Of a stretch of 64,000 nucleotides of DNA, positions 36,105 through 46,836 are shown one piece after another. How positions within the stretch are numbered: the first letter of the stretch is position 1; each line of letters opens with the position of its first letter. Source of the stretch: Pseudomonas koreensis (GTDB taxonomy: Bacteria > Pseudomonadota > Gammaproteobacteria > Pseudomonadales > Pseudomonadaceae); contig NZ_JAOEJU010000001.1 in assembly GCF_025447595.1 (NCBI RefSeq), forward strand, positions 248,001 through 312,000, in the 5' to 3' direction. The notes beneath the pieces were generated by a model. It did not search any database. It was not told where the DNA came from and saw only the letters and a list, made by a program, of their open reading frames with translations. Position numbers and translations under genes: made by a program.

Positions 36105-36148
36105 CAGCACATATGGTTGTCCGAATATGCGGATATCCATATGTGCTG
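36105..36148. promoter_or_regulatory. ArsR operator, 44-bp near-perfect palindrome
   Basis: Two 12-bp perfect arms (CAGCACATATGG and its complement) enclose a 20-bp centre that itself contains TCCG-N6-CGGA. Across 22-bp half-sites only three positions mismatch. It ends 11 bp before the arsR start codon. Confidence 0.75.
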
Positions 36149-36209
36149 GGCAAGCCTTGAATTTGATGAAGTGACAGGTCTCGACCGAAGGTTTTTTAGC
36201 GCAGACGCC

Positions 36210-36830
36210 TCAACGCTTGCTGAACGCCAACCGCGCGGCAAACAGTACGAAAATCATCCCGGTGGTGCGTTCCATCCAGCGAATCACTTTCTCACGGCGC
36301 AGAAACCCGGACAACGGCTGCGTCGCGCCAATCAACACCAGCGACCAGATCAGCCCGAGCACCACATGAATGCTCACCAGCCCGAACGTCCACGGCACCA
36401 GCGGCTGACCTTGCGGAATGAACTGCGGCAGAAACGATACGTAGAAAATCCCGATCTTCGGATTCAGCACATTCCCCAGCATGCCCTTGAAAAACCAGTT
36501 CGCCCCCGGCTTGCCGTTGGCTTCGGCGGGTGCCAGCGAACGGCGAGGGCGCAGCAGCATGTTCAACCCCAGCCACACCAGATACGCCGCGCCGCAATAT
36601 TTGAGCAGGTTGTAGGCCAGCTCCGACACCGCAATCAACGCCCCCAACCCAAACGCCACCGCCGCGCCCCACAACAGGCAACCGGCATTGATCCCCAACG
36701 CCGCACGCAACGCCTGCTGCTTGCCCTCGACGGTGGCGGTGCGCAGCACCAGCGCGGTGTCGAGACCGGGCGTCAGGGTCAACAGCGTGGCGGCGAAAGT
36801 GAAGGCGAGGAGGTTGTCGGCGATGGACAT
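36210..36830 (-). CDS. LysE/RhtB family exporter
   Basis: A 206-residue membrane protein with the family signature near the N-terminus (FAATLLTLTPGLDTALVLRTA) and GNVLNPKIGIFYVSFLPQF containing the NPK motif. About six hydrophobic helices. It is transcribed in the direction of the ars operon but ends 62 bp before the ars operator, so it is probably a separate unit. The exported solute is unknown. Confidence 0.9.
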   Translation of the reverse strand: MSIADNLLAFTFAATLLTLTPGLDTALVLRTATVEGKQQALRAALGINAGCLLWGAAVAFGLGALIAVSELAYNLLKYCGAAYLVWLGLNMLLRPRRSLAPAEANGKPGANWFFKGMLGNVLNPKIGIFYVSFLPQFIPQGQPLVPWTFGLVSIHVVLGLIWSLVLIGATQPLSGFLRREKVIRWMERTTGMIFVLFAARLAFSKR

Positions 36831-36873
36831 GGCGTGTGGGTTCCCTGTTCTGGAGGCGGGAACGGTAGCGGTT

Positions 36874-37341
36874 TCAGGCGGGGGGATCCAGCAGGGAAAT
36901 CAGGCGCGGTTCGATGCGGTCGGGTTGTATCTCGAGGATCGCCAGCGTGACCGGCAACTTGAACCGCCGAGGGCCGGCGCTGCCGGGGTTGACGTAGAGC
37001 CGGTCACCGCGCCATTCGATGCGGGGTTTGTGGGAGTGGCCGGTGATGATGAGCTTGATGCCTGGATCGAGATCGGCGGGGACGTCGGCGATGTCGTGGA
37101 CGAGGAGGGTTGGCCAGCCGTTGAGGGTGAAGGTCAGGAGGTCGGGGAGGTTCTCGGCCCACGGGCTGTTGAGATCGTTGTTGCCGCGCACCGCGTGGAC
37201 GGGGGCGATTTTGGCCAGTTGGGCCAGGATGTCCGGGTTGCCGATGTCGCCAGCGTGGATGATCTGGTCACAGCCCTGGAGTGCGGCGAGGGCTTCGGGG
37301 CGGAGGAGATTGTGGGTGTCGGAGATCAGGGCGGTTTTCAT
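36874..37341 (-). CDS. YfcE/MJ0936-type metallophosphoesterase
   Basis: A 155-residue compact calcineurin-like phosphoesterase. The metal-site motifs appear in order: SDTH (7-10), HAGDIG, VRGNND, HD and GHSHKP. Members of this family cleave phosphodiester model substrates and their cell role is unclear. It lies 43 bp upstream of the LysE-type gene in the same direction. Length is normal. Confidence 0.9.
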   Translation of the reverse strand: MKTALISDTHNLLRPEALAALQGCDQIIHAGDIGNPDILAQLAKIAPVHAVRGNNDLNSPWAENLPDLLTFTLNGWPTLLVHDIADVPADLDPGIKLIITGHSHKPRIEWRGDRLYVNPGSAGPRRFKLPVTLAILEIQPDRIEPRLISLLDPPA

Positions 37342-37429
37342 GGGGGCAGATCACCGGGGTGTTCGGGTGGGAGTGGCTGCTTTCGGCCCAGAGTGTGTAA
37401 AAACACCAACCGCGCTATCGCTACCGATT

Positions 37430-37744
37430 TTAAATGGTAAGGAATGCCAACGTTTCGAGGTCGATCTCAGCGTAGCTCCCCAAATCACCCTTGTAGAGCA
37501 TGATCCTAGAGACCCCAAACTCCGCCTGTATGAAAGTGACGAGCTGTCTAAGATTGCCGTTGGCATGCGCCGTGGTCGGACTTACGACAGTCGCACACTC
37601 TGGCTCTTCGTCGTAAGTTCTGATCATGAACATATCCCCATCGTTCTGCACGCTGTAATTATGACCACGGTACTCATACCCTAAATCGTGGTCGACATCG
37701 TCAAAACGGGTAGATTTCACTATCTTCACAGCAGCATCCAACAT
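37430..37744 (-). CDS. Hypothetical protein, 104 residues
   Basis: A 104-residue acidic protein without membrane segments or known motif. Codon use is less GC3-biased than its neighbours, which suggests recent arrival. The ATG at 37744 has GGTGGAA upstream. It and the next orphan gene stand between the phosphoesterase gene and a recombinase gene, an arrangement typical of a small acquired region. Small acidic orphans of this size can be immunity proteins, but nothing here proves that. Confidence 0.55.
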   Translation of the reverse strand: MLDAAVKIVKSTRFDDVDHDLGYEYRGHNYSVQNDGDMFMIRTYDEEPECATVVSPTTAHANGNLRQLVTFIQAEFGVSRIMLYKGDLGSYAEIDLETLAFLTI

Positions 37745-37840
37745 TCGAGTTCCACCAGAGGATCGTCTCGTGAAGCGCTTTATTCAAGGGGAGCATAGAG
37801 GTCAAGGCAACTTACTTCCCCCAACAGCAGCAGAAAAGGC

Positions 37841-37870
37841 AGAAAAGGGGACAGGTCCAAGATTTATTTA
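37841..37870. repeat. Possible remnant of a Pseudomonas mobile repeat
   Basis: AAAAGGGGACAGGTCC followed by GATTTATTTA resembles the GGGGACAG-ATCTATTT motif also present in reverse at 59061-59100. Such motifs often mark decayed REP-associated or other transposon ends in Pseudomonas. No transposase is present. Confidence 0.3.
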
Positions 37871-38320
37871 CCGCTCCTCTGTCAGCTTCTGGCCGAAAGC
37901 AGGCGGGTAATAACTTGTTTCAGCCGCGTCAGGAGGCCAGCTCTCATAGAAAGAGCCGCCTACAGGGATCGGGTTGCCATCCATATGGTATGCGGCCCAT
38001 GCCAGTACGTGTGCCATGCGTTCGGCAGCAACTAGCGACAGTCCGCAAGATTCTCTGACTTCGTCTAGCCGTACTCGGCAAACATCGAGGTGGCGTCTAA
38101 CCCCGGAAAACCCGCCAAGATAGCGAAAGAACTCGTCGAGAAGGATACCCACGCCTGGAACACCATAGGTGCCGGCCACACCTGGTGCCTCCTCATATAT
38201 GGCCTTTACATCATGGCCTTCCAAGGCCGCGACAGCGGTGAGTACCTCGCAAAAAGTATCTTTCATGCTGTTGCTGACCCAGAGGTCATAGCTGTTGCCG
38301 ATAATGATGGGCGCGCCCAT
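37868..38320 (-). CDS. Hypothetical protein, 150 residues
   Basis: A soluble protein of about 150 residues starting MGAPIIIGNSYDLWVSNSM, with no motif I recognise. A helical middle section (GILLDEFFRYLGGFSGVRRHLDVCRVRLDEV) and a helical segment AAERMAHVLAWAAYHMDGNPIPVG are visible. A longer start at 38383 is possible but has no ribosome site. Its less biased codon use and orphan nature suit an acquired gene; toxin-immunity function would be a guess. Confidence 0.55.
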   Translation of the reverse strand: MGAPIIIGNSYDLWVSNSMKDTFCEVLTAVAALEGHDVKAIYEEAPGVAGTYGVPGVGILLDEFFRYLGGFSGVRRHLDVCRVRLDEVRESCGLSLVAAERMAHVLAWAAYHMDGNPIPVGGSFYESWPPDAAETSYYPPAFGQKLTEER

Positions 38321-38554
38321 GAGTCTTACTCTGATGTCGATAATGGAATGCTGAAGAAGAGGCGTATTCAGCCATATAGCCAATTTTCAATAGGCCGTCT
38401 CCGCTCCGATTATTAACTTTTTGGGCTGGAAAAGGCCATGCGTGGGCGGCAGCTTTTGGCCGGTAGCGGTCGCTTGTGAGCGTCCGCTAATGGCCGGTTA
38501 TGGATCCTTCCTATGGTCAGCCATCCTTGTCCTTCGACACGTGGAGGACTCGTA

Positions 38555-39175
38555 ATGAACATCTTCGCTACCAGCAGCCGCCAGCCTTGGAACAAAGGGA
38601 AACTGGTCGGGCAGAAAGCTCCACTCAGACTGAGAGATATTTGGGCCATCCGGGTAAGGCTTCAAATTGCAGAAAGAACCCGTGATCTTGCGCTCTTCGA
38701 TCTGGCCATCGACAGCAAGCTTCGGGCCTGCGACTTAACCAAGCTTCGTGTGCGCGACGTCGCCCATGGCGAGCACGTATCACCACGCGCCATGGTGATG
38801 CAGCAGAAAACGCTGCGGCCAGTGCAGTTCGAGATCACCGAACAAACACGGTTTGCTATCGCGGCCTGGATACACCAGGCCCAACTCCGGAGCGAGGACT
38901 GCCTTTTTCCGAGCCAGCTGCATACCTCAGACCATCTATCAACACGTCAATACGCACGTATCGTAAAAAGCTGGGTGGAAGCAGTTGGCCTTGATCCAGC
39001 CATGTATGGCACTCACACAATGAGGCGTACGAAGGCATCGCTGATCTATCGCAGGACGAAGAATCTGCGAGCGGTTCAACTGTTGCTTGGCCATACGAAG
39101 CTGGAGAGCACCGTTCGATATCTGGGAATTGAAGTCGATGACGCCTTGGAGATGGCGGAACAGACAGAGGTTTGA
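38555..39175 (+). CDS. Solitary tyrosine recombinase/integrase (short form)
   Basis: A 206-residue tyrosine recombinase comprising only the catalytic domain, a length close to FimB/FimE-type invertases rather than phage integrases. All catalytic residues are visible: Arg57 (KLRACDL), Lys85, His154 and Arg157 (GTHTMRR), His180 (LLGHT) and Tyr189 (TVRYLG). The ATG at 38555 has GGAGG 8 bp upstream. No excisionase, phage or plasmid genes are near, so it could act in trans, invert a local segment or be a relic of an element. It sits in a stretch of orphan genes. Confidence 0.9.
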   Translation: MNIFATSSRQPWNKGKLVGQKAPLRLRDIWAIRVRLQIAERTRDLALFDLAIDSKLRACDLTKLRVRDVAHGEHVSPRAMVMQQKTLRPVQFEITEQTRFAIAAWIHQAQLRSEDCLFPSQLHTSDHLSTRQYARIVKSWVEAVGLDPAMYGTHTMRRTKASLIYRRTKNLRAVQLLLGHTKLESTVRYLGIEVDDALEMAEQTEV

Positions 39176-39336
39176 ATATACCTTGCGACGGTCGAGCCCT
39201 GACCGTCGCTACCTAGCCAGAATCAGCCGATAGAAGGATCTTTAATTTTAGGATGGTTCTATGTTTTCAGCACTTGTTGATATCTTCATAAAAAATGAGT
39301 ACTACATAGATTGCATAATCACGCGCTGAGGTCATC

Positions 39337-39681
39337 ATGCCGTTAACTACGCTCCTGCGCTGCGACGATCTTGTCGCCACCGGCAATTACTACCGCGAAA
39401 CTCTCGGTTTCACCGTGAGTGACTCCCCTGCGTCAACAATCACTGTGCGATTGGATGACTGCAGTCTCATCTTTACTGAACAGGATATTTGGGGAGTACC
39501 AGTCGGGTACTCGGGTACGCTCTACTTGGCGATATCGAATGTAGATAGCTATTACGAGTCAGTGATCAACAACGCCCATATCGCTTGGGCACTTCAAGAT
39601 ACTGACTATGGGTCAAGGGAGTTTGGACTGCGCGACTGCAATGGCTACTACCTCGCGTTCACACAAAAATCGGTAGTCTGA
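39337..39681 (+). CDS. VOC family protein (bleomycin-resistance-like)
   Basis: A 114-residue single-domain glyoxalase-fold protein: TTLLRCDDLVATGNYYRETLGF at the start and EFGLRDCNGYYLAFTQ at the end, the usual VOC half-repeats. Its codon use is more AT-rich than the surrounding core genes, in line with the foreign-looking 37.4-40.2 kb stretch. Substrate unknown. Confidence 0.82.
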   Translation: MPLTTLLRCDDLVATGNYYRETLGFTVSDSPASTITVRLDDCSLIFTEQDIWGVPVGYSGTLYLAISNVDSYYESVINNAHIAWALQDTDYGSREFGLRDCNGYYLAFTQKSVV

Positions 39682-39836
39682 ATCGCGGTCAGCCTAGCAG
39701 TTATTAAAGATCCAGACCTGCCGATACCAGACACTCACGGTCGTCTGCTTTTGGCCGAAAGCCGCCAATTCCGGCAGCTTCGGTCAACGCTCATTTCCTC
39801 TGCCGTTGCGTTCCATCCGGCAGAAGAGGGCAGCGT

Positions 39837-40199
39837 TTAGCTCTTCACCTCAACATGATCCAACGCCTGGTTCACCGCCAATTCACTCAACATCACCAAC
39901 TGCGCGATCCCGATCGCGGTCTTGCGATGAGCAGGCTCCAGCGTGGCGGCAAAATTGTTAAGCAGTTCGTTCGCCGATCCCAATGATTCGCTGGCGTTGG
40001 CTAATAAGGATTCGGTGTTGTAGGCCGGGTTAGCCAGGTACATGGGGTCGTGCTTGTGGTGGCTACCCATGATGCGTTGCTGTGGAGTGAGGTAATGGTC
40101 GAGCGCGCGCTCGGCCGCTTCGTTCAGGGTTCGGGAATCGGGGAATTTGTAGGGTGAAACCGGATCGTTTTCTGGTGGGTTGGGTGTCGGTTTGAACAT
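39837..40199 (-). CDS. DUF6124-like Pseudomonas protein
   Basis: A 120-residue protein beginning MFKPTPNPPENDPVSPYKFP, a start typical of a Pseudomonas-specific family that occurs in several copies per genome. It is followed by an alpha-helical region (RTLNEAAERALDHYL) and a C-terminal helical part. No membrane segment. Function unknown. I prefer the ATG at 40199 over one 27 bp upstream. The next 519 bp are noncoding and appear structured, a situation I associate with this family but cannot verify here. Confidence 0.8.
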   Translation of the reverse strand: MFKPTPNPPENDPVSPYKFPDSRTLNEAAERALDHYLTPQQRIMGSHHKHDPMYLANPAYNTESLLANASESLGSANELLNNFAATLEPAHRKTAIGIAQLVMLSELAVNQALDHVEVKS

Positions 40200-40718
40200 G
40201 GATGAATCCTCTAGCGCGATTACCAAAAGGAACCATCACCCTTCGCTACCAAACGTTGGGTGGCGGTCATACGCGGGTTGGTAGACCGGTCGCACTAGAA
40301 CCCGGCGCCCACGAATGAGCCCCACGCATGACCACCATGAAATTCGAGCCCTGAGAAAGGGCCGCACATGGTGACGCCATGAGTCTAGAACGAAGCGGGC
40401 TACCAAACCCCATCACTGTTTTTCAGTGACCCGGAAACGATAAAACCCGCGTCCCAGACGCACAAGCCGGCGGATTCTGGCGTAGTCGTAGGCAATGACG
40501 CAAGGCGTTGTAGCCTTGAGGAAGTAACGCTGAGTGTCTTTAAACAGCAAAGGCCGAAACCCTTAAACAACCTCCGATGGCACCTGCTACTGATCGCCAT
40601 ACGGTGCGACACATTTGTATGACGCCGAGTTGCAGCTCTCCGCTGTGCCCGCCTGGTTTCAGTGCTACGGGCTCACAAGAGCTCAACCGATTAAATCCAT
40701 GGCAGCCACAACGCTCAT
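40200..40718. other. Noncoding stretch with hairpins upstream of the DUF6124-like gene
   Basis: About 519 bp without a convincing gene. GCTACCAAAC occurs at about 40246 and again at 40409 or so, with GGTTGGTAGACC between them as a near complement. A perfect hairpin TCACTG-TTTTT-CAGTGA lies at 40413-40429. A purine-rich, cysteine-poor frame of 70 codons (40400-40612, minus) lacks a ribosome site and is not accepted. The region looks like one or more structured RNA or repeat elements. Confidence 0.45.
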
Positions 40719-41612
40719 TCAGCCTTTATAAAGCAGCGCATCCACCACAACCCCAAACGCCGACGACTGCTCACGGCGATTCGGATAGTAAAGGTGGTAG
40801 CCCGCAAAGGGTTGGCACCAGTCCTCAAGTACCCGCACGAGACTGCCGTCAGCCAGTTCTTTGGCGACCATGTCTTCCGGCAGAAACCCCAAGCCGCATC
40901 CAGCCACCGCCGCCCGCAGGATCGGTACGCTGCTGTTGAACGTCCATTGCCCCTCGACCCGGGCCTTCAGTTCGCGGCCGTCCTTTTCAAAATCCCATTG
41001 CATCAGGCTACCGTGGGTGGGCAGGCGCAGGTTGATGCAGTTGTGTGCGGCGAGATCGCCCGGCGTCATGGGAATCGGGCGGTCTTTGAAGTACTGCGGC
41101 GAGCCCACGACGGCGATGCGCAGCGAAGGGCCGATGGGCACGGCGATCATGTCTTTGGCCACTTGTTCACCCAAGCGAACACCGGCGTCAAAGCGTTGCG
41201 CAACGATGTCGGTGAGGGCGTAGTCGACGATGATCTCGACCTTGATGTCGGGGTAGTCGGGCAACACCTTCGACAGCTTGGGCCAGAGAATATTGTTCGC
41301 TGCATGTTCGGACGCGGAGATCCGCACATTGCCGGCCGGGGTGTCGCGAAACTCGCTGACCGCGGCCAGTTCCAGTTCGATCTCTTCAAAGCGTGGCGCC
41401 ATTGATTGATACAGGCGTTGACCTGCTTCGGTCGGCGAAACGCTGCGGGTGGTTCGCGTCAGCAGGCGCACGCCCAGCCGTGTTTCCAGCGTGCGCATGG
41501 TGTGGCTCAACGCTGATTGCGAGACGCCCAGTTGTGCGGCCGCGCGGGTGAAGCTGCCTTCGCGGGCGATGACCACGAAGGCCTGCAGGTCGTTGAGATT
41601 GGCGCGGGACAT
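40719..41612 (-). CDS. LysR family transcriptional regulator
   Basis: A 297-residue LysR regulator: LNDLQAFVVIAREGSFTRAAAQLGVSQSALSHTMRTLE at the N-terminus, and LTRTTRSVSPTEAG, which places it in the large group regulating oxidoreductase and exporter genes. It lies 81 bp downstream of, and in the same direction as, the hydrolase/cupin/aldo-keto reductase operon (41694-45988), so it is either the last gene of that operon or its separate regulator. Confidence 0.9.
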   Translation of the reverse strand: MSRANLNDLQAFVVIAREGSFTRAAAQLGVSQSALSHTMRTLETRLGVRLLTRTTRSVSPTEAGQRLYQSMAPRFEEIELELAAVSEFRDTPAGNVRISASEHAANNILWPKLSKVLPDYPDIKVEIIVDYALTDIVAQRFDAGVRLGEQVAKDMIAVPIGPSLRIAVVGSPQYFKDRPIPMTPGDLAAHNCINLRLPTHGSLMQWDFEKDGRELKARVEGQWTFNSSVPILRAAVAGCGLGFLPEDMVAKELADGSLVRVLEDWCQPFAGYHLYYPNRREQSSAFGVVVDALLYKG

Positions 41613-41693
41613 TGATGAAAACCTCTCATGAGGGGCGCGGAATTAATCCATGAAAGCAGGTTGCGCCCGGATGCGCGACCCCCAGAGCGGTCA

Positions 41694-42746
41694 TTACAAG
41701 GTACGGGCGTAAAACGCGCTCAGCTTGCCGATGGCAGCGTCGACATAGCGCGGCACCCAATAGGTTTCGATGTGGGTGGCGCCCTCGAGGATGAACACTT
41801 CCTTGTCCGTGGTGCCGGTGGCTTTGGGGAAGGCATCCTGAGTCATGTACAGGCTGTCGGCCTTGCTGCCGGCAATCATCAGCAACGGTTGATTGATCAA
41901 CTCGATCTGGTGGGTGGCGTCAAAGCGCATCAAATCGATCAGGCTGCTGGTGGTGTATTTGAAGGTCGAGTTCGGGTGCGCGTGGGTCTTCCAGTAATAC
42001 TCGTAGCCCTGGCGATAGAGTTCGAACGGCAATTTGGCGATCTGCTCATCCGTCAGGTTGGCATCACCGGAATACAACACCGCGCCGCCGGCGGCTTCCT
42101 GCGCGCGGGCCGCCGAAGCCTGTTGCAGACGTTGCTGAATGCTGTCCAGCTGCGAGTCGTTGTAGCCGTTGCGGCGCACCCGGCCCGAGTTGAACATGCT
42201 GACGGTCGCCAGCGATTTGAAGCGTTTGTCGGTTTGCGCCGCCGCCAGCGAGTAACCGCCACCACCACAAATGCCGAGCAGGCCCAGGCGTTTTTCGTCC
42301 ACGCCGGCAAACTGGCTGATGAAGTCGGCCATGCCGTGAATGTCTTCGATGCGATATGCCGGTTTATCGATGCTGCGTGGCTGACCACCGCTGGCGCCCT
42401 GGTACGCAGCATCGGCGGTGATGGTGATGTAGCCCTGTTCGGCCAGACGCTGGGCGTACAAACCGGCGACTTGCTCTTTCACGCCGCCATTCGGATGCGC
42501 GACGACCACGGTCGGGTAGGTTCGCTTCGCGTCGTAGTTGGCCGGGGTGTAGACGTTGGCGGCGATGTCCAGTCCATTGAGTTTGTAGCTGACCGGGTGA
42601 ATGTTGACCTTGCCCGGTTCGTTCCTGGTGAGCGCGCCGTCATAGGCCAGGGTGAAGGGGTTCTTTTTGTAGTCGGCGGCCAGGGATTCGCCGGCAGACA
42701 AGCCGACCAATGCCGACATGAACGTGGCTTTGAGAGTGTTTTTCAC
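41694..42746 (-). CDS. Exported alpha/beta hydrolase (dienelactone hydrolase-like, Cys nucleophile)
   Basis: A 350-residue alpha/beta hydrolase with a signal peptide (MKNTLKATFMSALVGLSAGESLA). The nucleophile elbow reads GICGGGGYS, with a cysteine where esterases have serine, as in dienelactone hydrolase. The acid is probably in AGSKADS and the histidine in EGATHIETYW. The GTG at 42746 has AGGAG about 7 bp upstream. It follows another exported hydrolase by 50 bp. Several annotated relatives are of the YcjY type with unknown substrates. Confidence 0.85.
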   Translation of the reverse strand: MKNTLKATFMSALVGLSAGESLAADYKKNPFTLAYDGALTRNEPGKVNIHPVSYKLNGLDIAANVYTPANYDAKRTYPTVVVAHPNGGVKEQVAGLYAQRLAEQGYITITADAAYQGASGGQPRSIDKPAYRIEDIHGMADFISQFAGVDEKRLGLLGICGGGGYSLAAAQTDKRFKSLATVSMFNSGRVRRNGYNDSQLDSIQQRLQQASAARAQEAAGGAVLYSGDANLTDEQIAKLPFELYRQGYEYYWKTHAHPNSTFKYTTSSLIDLMRFDATHQIELINQPLLMIAGSKADSLYMTQDAFPKATGTTDKEVFILEGATHIETYWVPRYVDAAIGKLSAFYARTL

Positions 42747-42796
42747 GTGAAGCTCCTGAGCAATCAAAAGGGCGGCAGTCGAAAGAAGGGGACGGG

Positions 42797-43861
42797 TCAG
42801 TCCAGCTGTTTTTCTTTGAGGAATTGCGCCACCAGATCGGCGATCTGCACGTTGTTCAGATCCGACATGGGGAAGTGGGTATTGCCGTGGATACCGATCT
42901 CCGGCAGGTGAATCAGGCGTACATCGCCGCCGTGCCGATTGACCGCGTCACGCCATAGCCGGGCCATTTTCAGGCGGGCGCGCCAACTGTCCTGAGCCGG
43001 CAGGTCGACGGCCTGTTCGGGGATGTTGTCGCCGTACAGGATCAGAATCGGAATACGCGTCAGCGCCATGAATTGCTCGATTGGCACGGCTGCGCCTTGC
43101 ACCGTGTCGAACGCGCTGGGAATCGGCGCCGGCACTTCACCTTCGGCAAACACAAAGCTGCTGCCAGGCTCGAACGCCACGATGGCCTTGACCTTGTCGT
43201 TCTTGATCGCCGTCAACCAACCCGGTCCGCCACCCTGGGAGTGGGTGAACAGGATGCCCGGGCCGATTCGGTCAAAAACGGCTGACACGCCATCGGACAC
43301 CACGCCCATGTCGAAAGGCCCAGTGTTTGGCGTCATCGCACGGAAAAACTGCTCGCGGCTTTGCGCGTCCCGAGCTACTTGTACGCCGTTGAAGTAGTTC
43401 GGCCACAGGCCGATGCGGAACTGGTTGAACCACAATTGTTCGTCCGGCACAGGCTTGATGGTTGTCTCGACACTGCTGCGACCCGCATCGCCGCGCCGAG
43501 GCTGATCGATCAGATAGACGCCGTAGTGGCGACGCAGAAACAGGTTCTGAAAACCCTCGCGGCCATCGGCGGTGGTTTCCCAGGTCTTGGAAAACTGACC
43601 CGCGCCGTGCCACATGACGATGGGCAGTTTTCGCGCATCGACCGGGATCTGGTAGAACGCGTAGGCGTGGTCACCGTGGTAGGTCTGGCCGTCGGGCGTC
43701 AGCGGTTTGCGCGGATCGAAGGTGCCCGGTGCGGTGGTCATTGTTCCGCCAGCGGCGAAGCTGCCTTGTTTCTGAATCAGCAACGGGCTTTCGGGCTGGT
43801 TCGTGCAGGCGCTCAACAGGCTCAGCAGAGTGATGACCGGCAGGGTTTTGGCAGGCTTCAT
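42797..43861 (-). CDS. Lipoprotein alpha/beta hydrolase
   Basis: A 354-residue hydrolase with a lipobox LLSAC at about residue 18, so it is a membrane-anchored periplasmic or surface enzyme. The oxyanion region is VMWHGAGQFSKTWE, and the nucleophile serine is in FTHSQGGGPGW. His is probably in IGIHGNTHFP. It starts one base after the cupin/CMD stop, so it is cotranscribed. Substrate unknown. Confidence 0.87.
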   Translation of the reverse strand: MKPAKTLPVITLLSLLSACTNQPESPLLIQKQGSFAAGGTMTTAPGTFDPRKPLTPDGQTYHGDHAYAFYQIPVDARKLPIVMWHGAGQFSKTWETTADGREGFQNLFLRRHYGVYLIDQPRRGDAGRSSVETTIKPVPDEQLWFNQFRIGLWPNYFNGVQVARDAQSREQFFRAMTPNTGPFDMGVVSDGVSAVFDRIGPGILFTHSQGGGPGWLTAIKNDKVKAIVAFEPGSSFVFAEGEVPAPIPSAFDTVQGAAVPIEQFMALTRIPILILYGDNIPEQAVDLPAQDSWRARLKMARLWRDAVNRHGGDVRLIHLPEIGIHGNTHFPMSDLNNVQIADLVAQFLKEKQLD

Positions 43862-43862
43862 G

Positions 43863-46081
<2,219 letters not shown>

Positions 46082-46166
46082 TCATCAATCCCACTCGACA
46101 CTCTCGCCAATGGTCTGAGAAAGTACCGTTCACACACGCCACGGAGATCACAAAGGATTTCATGCC

Positions 46167-46721
46167 ATGGATTGCTTCCCCACGCTGTACACCAGCCGCC
46201 TGATCCTCACACCGCTGCAACTGTCCGATGCGGCGGCGGTACAGCAGTTGTTCCCGCAATGGGAGGTTGTTCGGTATCTGGATAGCCGCGTCCCATGGCC
46301 CTATCCGCCGGATGGGGGACTGGTTTACGTGCGCGATATCGCTCTACCTGCCATGGCTGCGGGACAAGAGTGGCACTGGATGATTCGCACGCGCGCTCAA
46401 CCCGAGCGCAGCATCGGTAGCATCAGCCTGTATGACCAGCCTGGCAACAACAGAGGCTTCTGGCTCGCTCCGCAATATCAGGGCAAAGGTTACATGCGCG
46501 AAGCCTGCAAGGTCGTCAGTGCTTACTGGTTCGAAACATTGTCACGCCCGGTCATGCAGGTGCCCAAGGCTGCCGCCAACCTCGGCTCGCGCAAGGTTTC
46601 CCAGCATGAAGGCATGCGCATGATCGGCACGCGGGACGGGAATTTTGTCTGCGGGGCCATGCAGGTTGAAGTATGGGAGATGACACGAAGCGAGTGGCTC
46701 ACCGCAAGGGGTGAAGCCTGA
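46167..46721 (+). CDS. GNAT family N-acetyltransferase (RimJ/RimL type)
   Basis: A 184-residue acetyltransferase of the RimJ group. LYTSRLILTPLQLSDAAAVQQLF at the start and GFWLAPQYQGKGYMREACKVVSAYWF for acetyl-CoA binding are typical. A C-terminal tail with KAAANLGSRKVSQHEGMRMIG matches the family's second motif. It stands alone between the aldo-keto reductase promoter and the membrane protein. Acceptor unknown. Confidence 0.88.
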   Translation: MDCFPTLYTSRLILTPLQLSDAAAVQQLFPQWEVVRYLDSRVPWPYPPDGGLVYVRDIALPAMAAGQEWHWMIRTRAQPERSIGSISLYDQPGNNRGFWLAPQYQGKGYMREACKVVSAYWFETLSRPVMQVPKAAANLGSRKVSQHEGMRMIGTRDGNFVCGAMQVEVWEMTRSEWLTARGEA

Positions 46722-46836
46722 CCTGCTTTTACGGCAATGCGAGCGACAGCCTTTTTCGGCCATTGGCAGACGTTCTGCGAGTGGCTGTTAACGACTGTGG
46801 ATGCATCCGGTCGGTGCAACGGACTGGCGGAATCGT

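Noticed and set aside
38555..39175. Prophage or integrative element around the recombinase
   Set aside because: No phage structural, excisionase, replication or conjugation genes and no tRNA or direct-repeat attachment sites were seen within several kb.
40400..40612. 70-codon minus-strand frame as a small gene
   Set aside because: No ribosome site, no homology-like features, and it overlaps hairpin-rich noncoding DNA.
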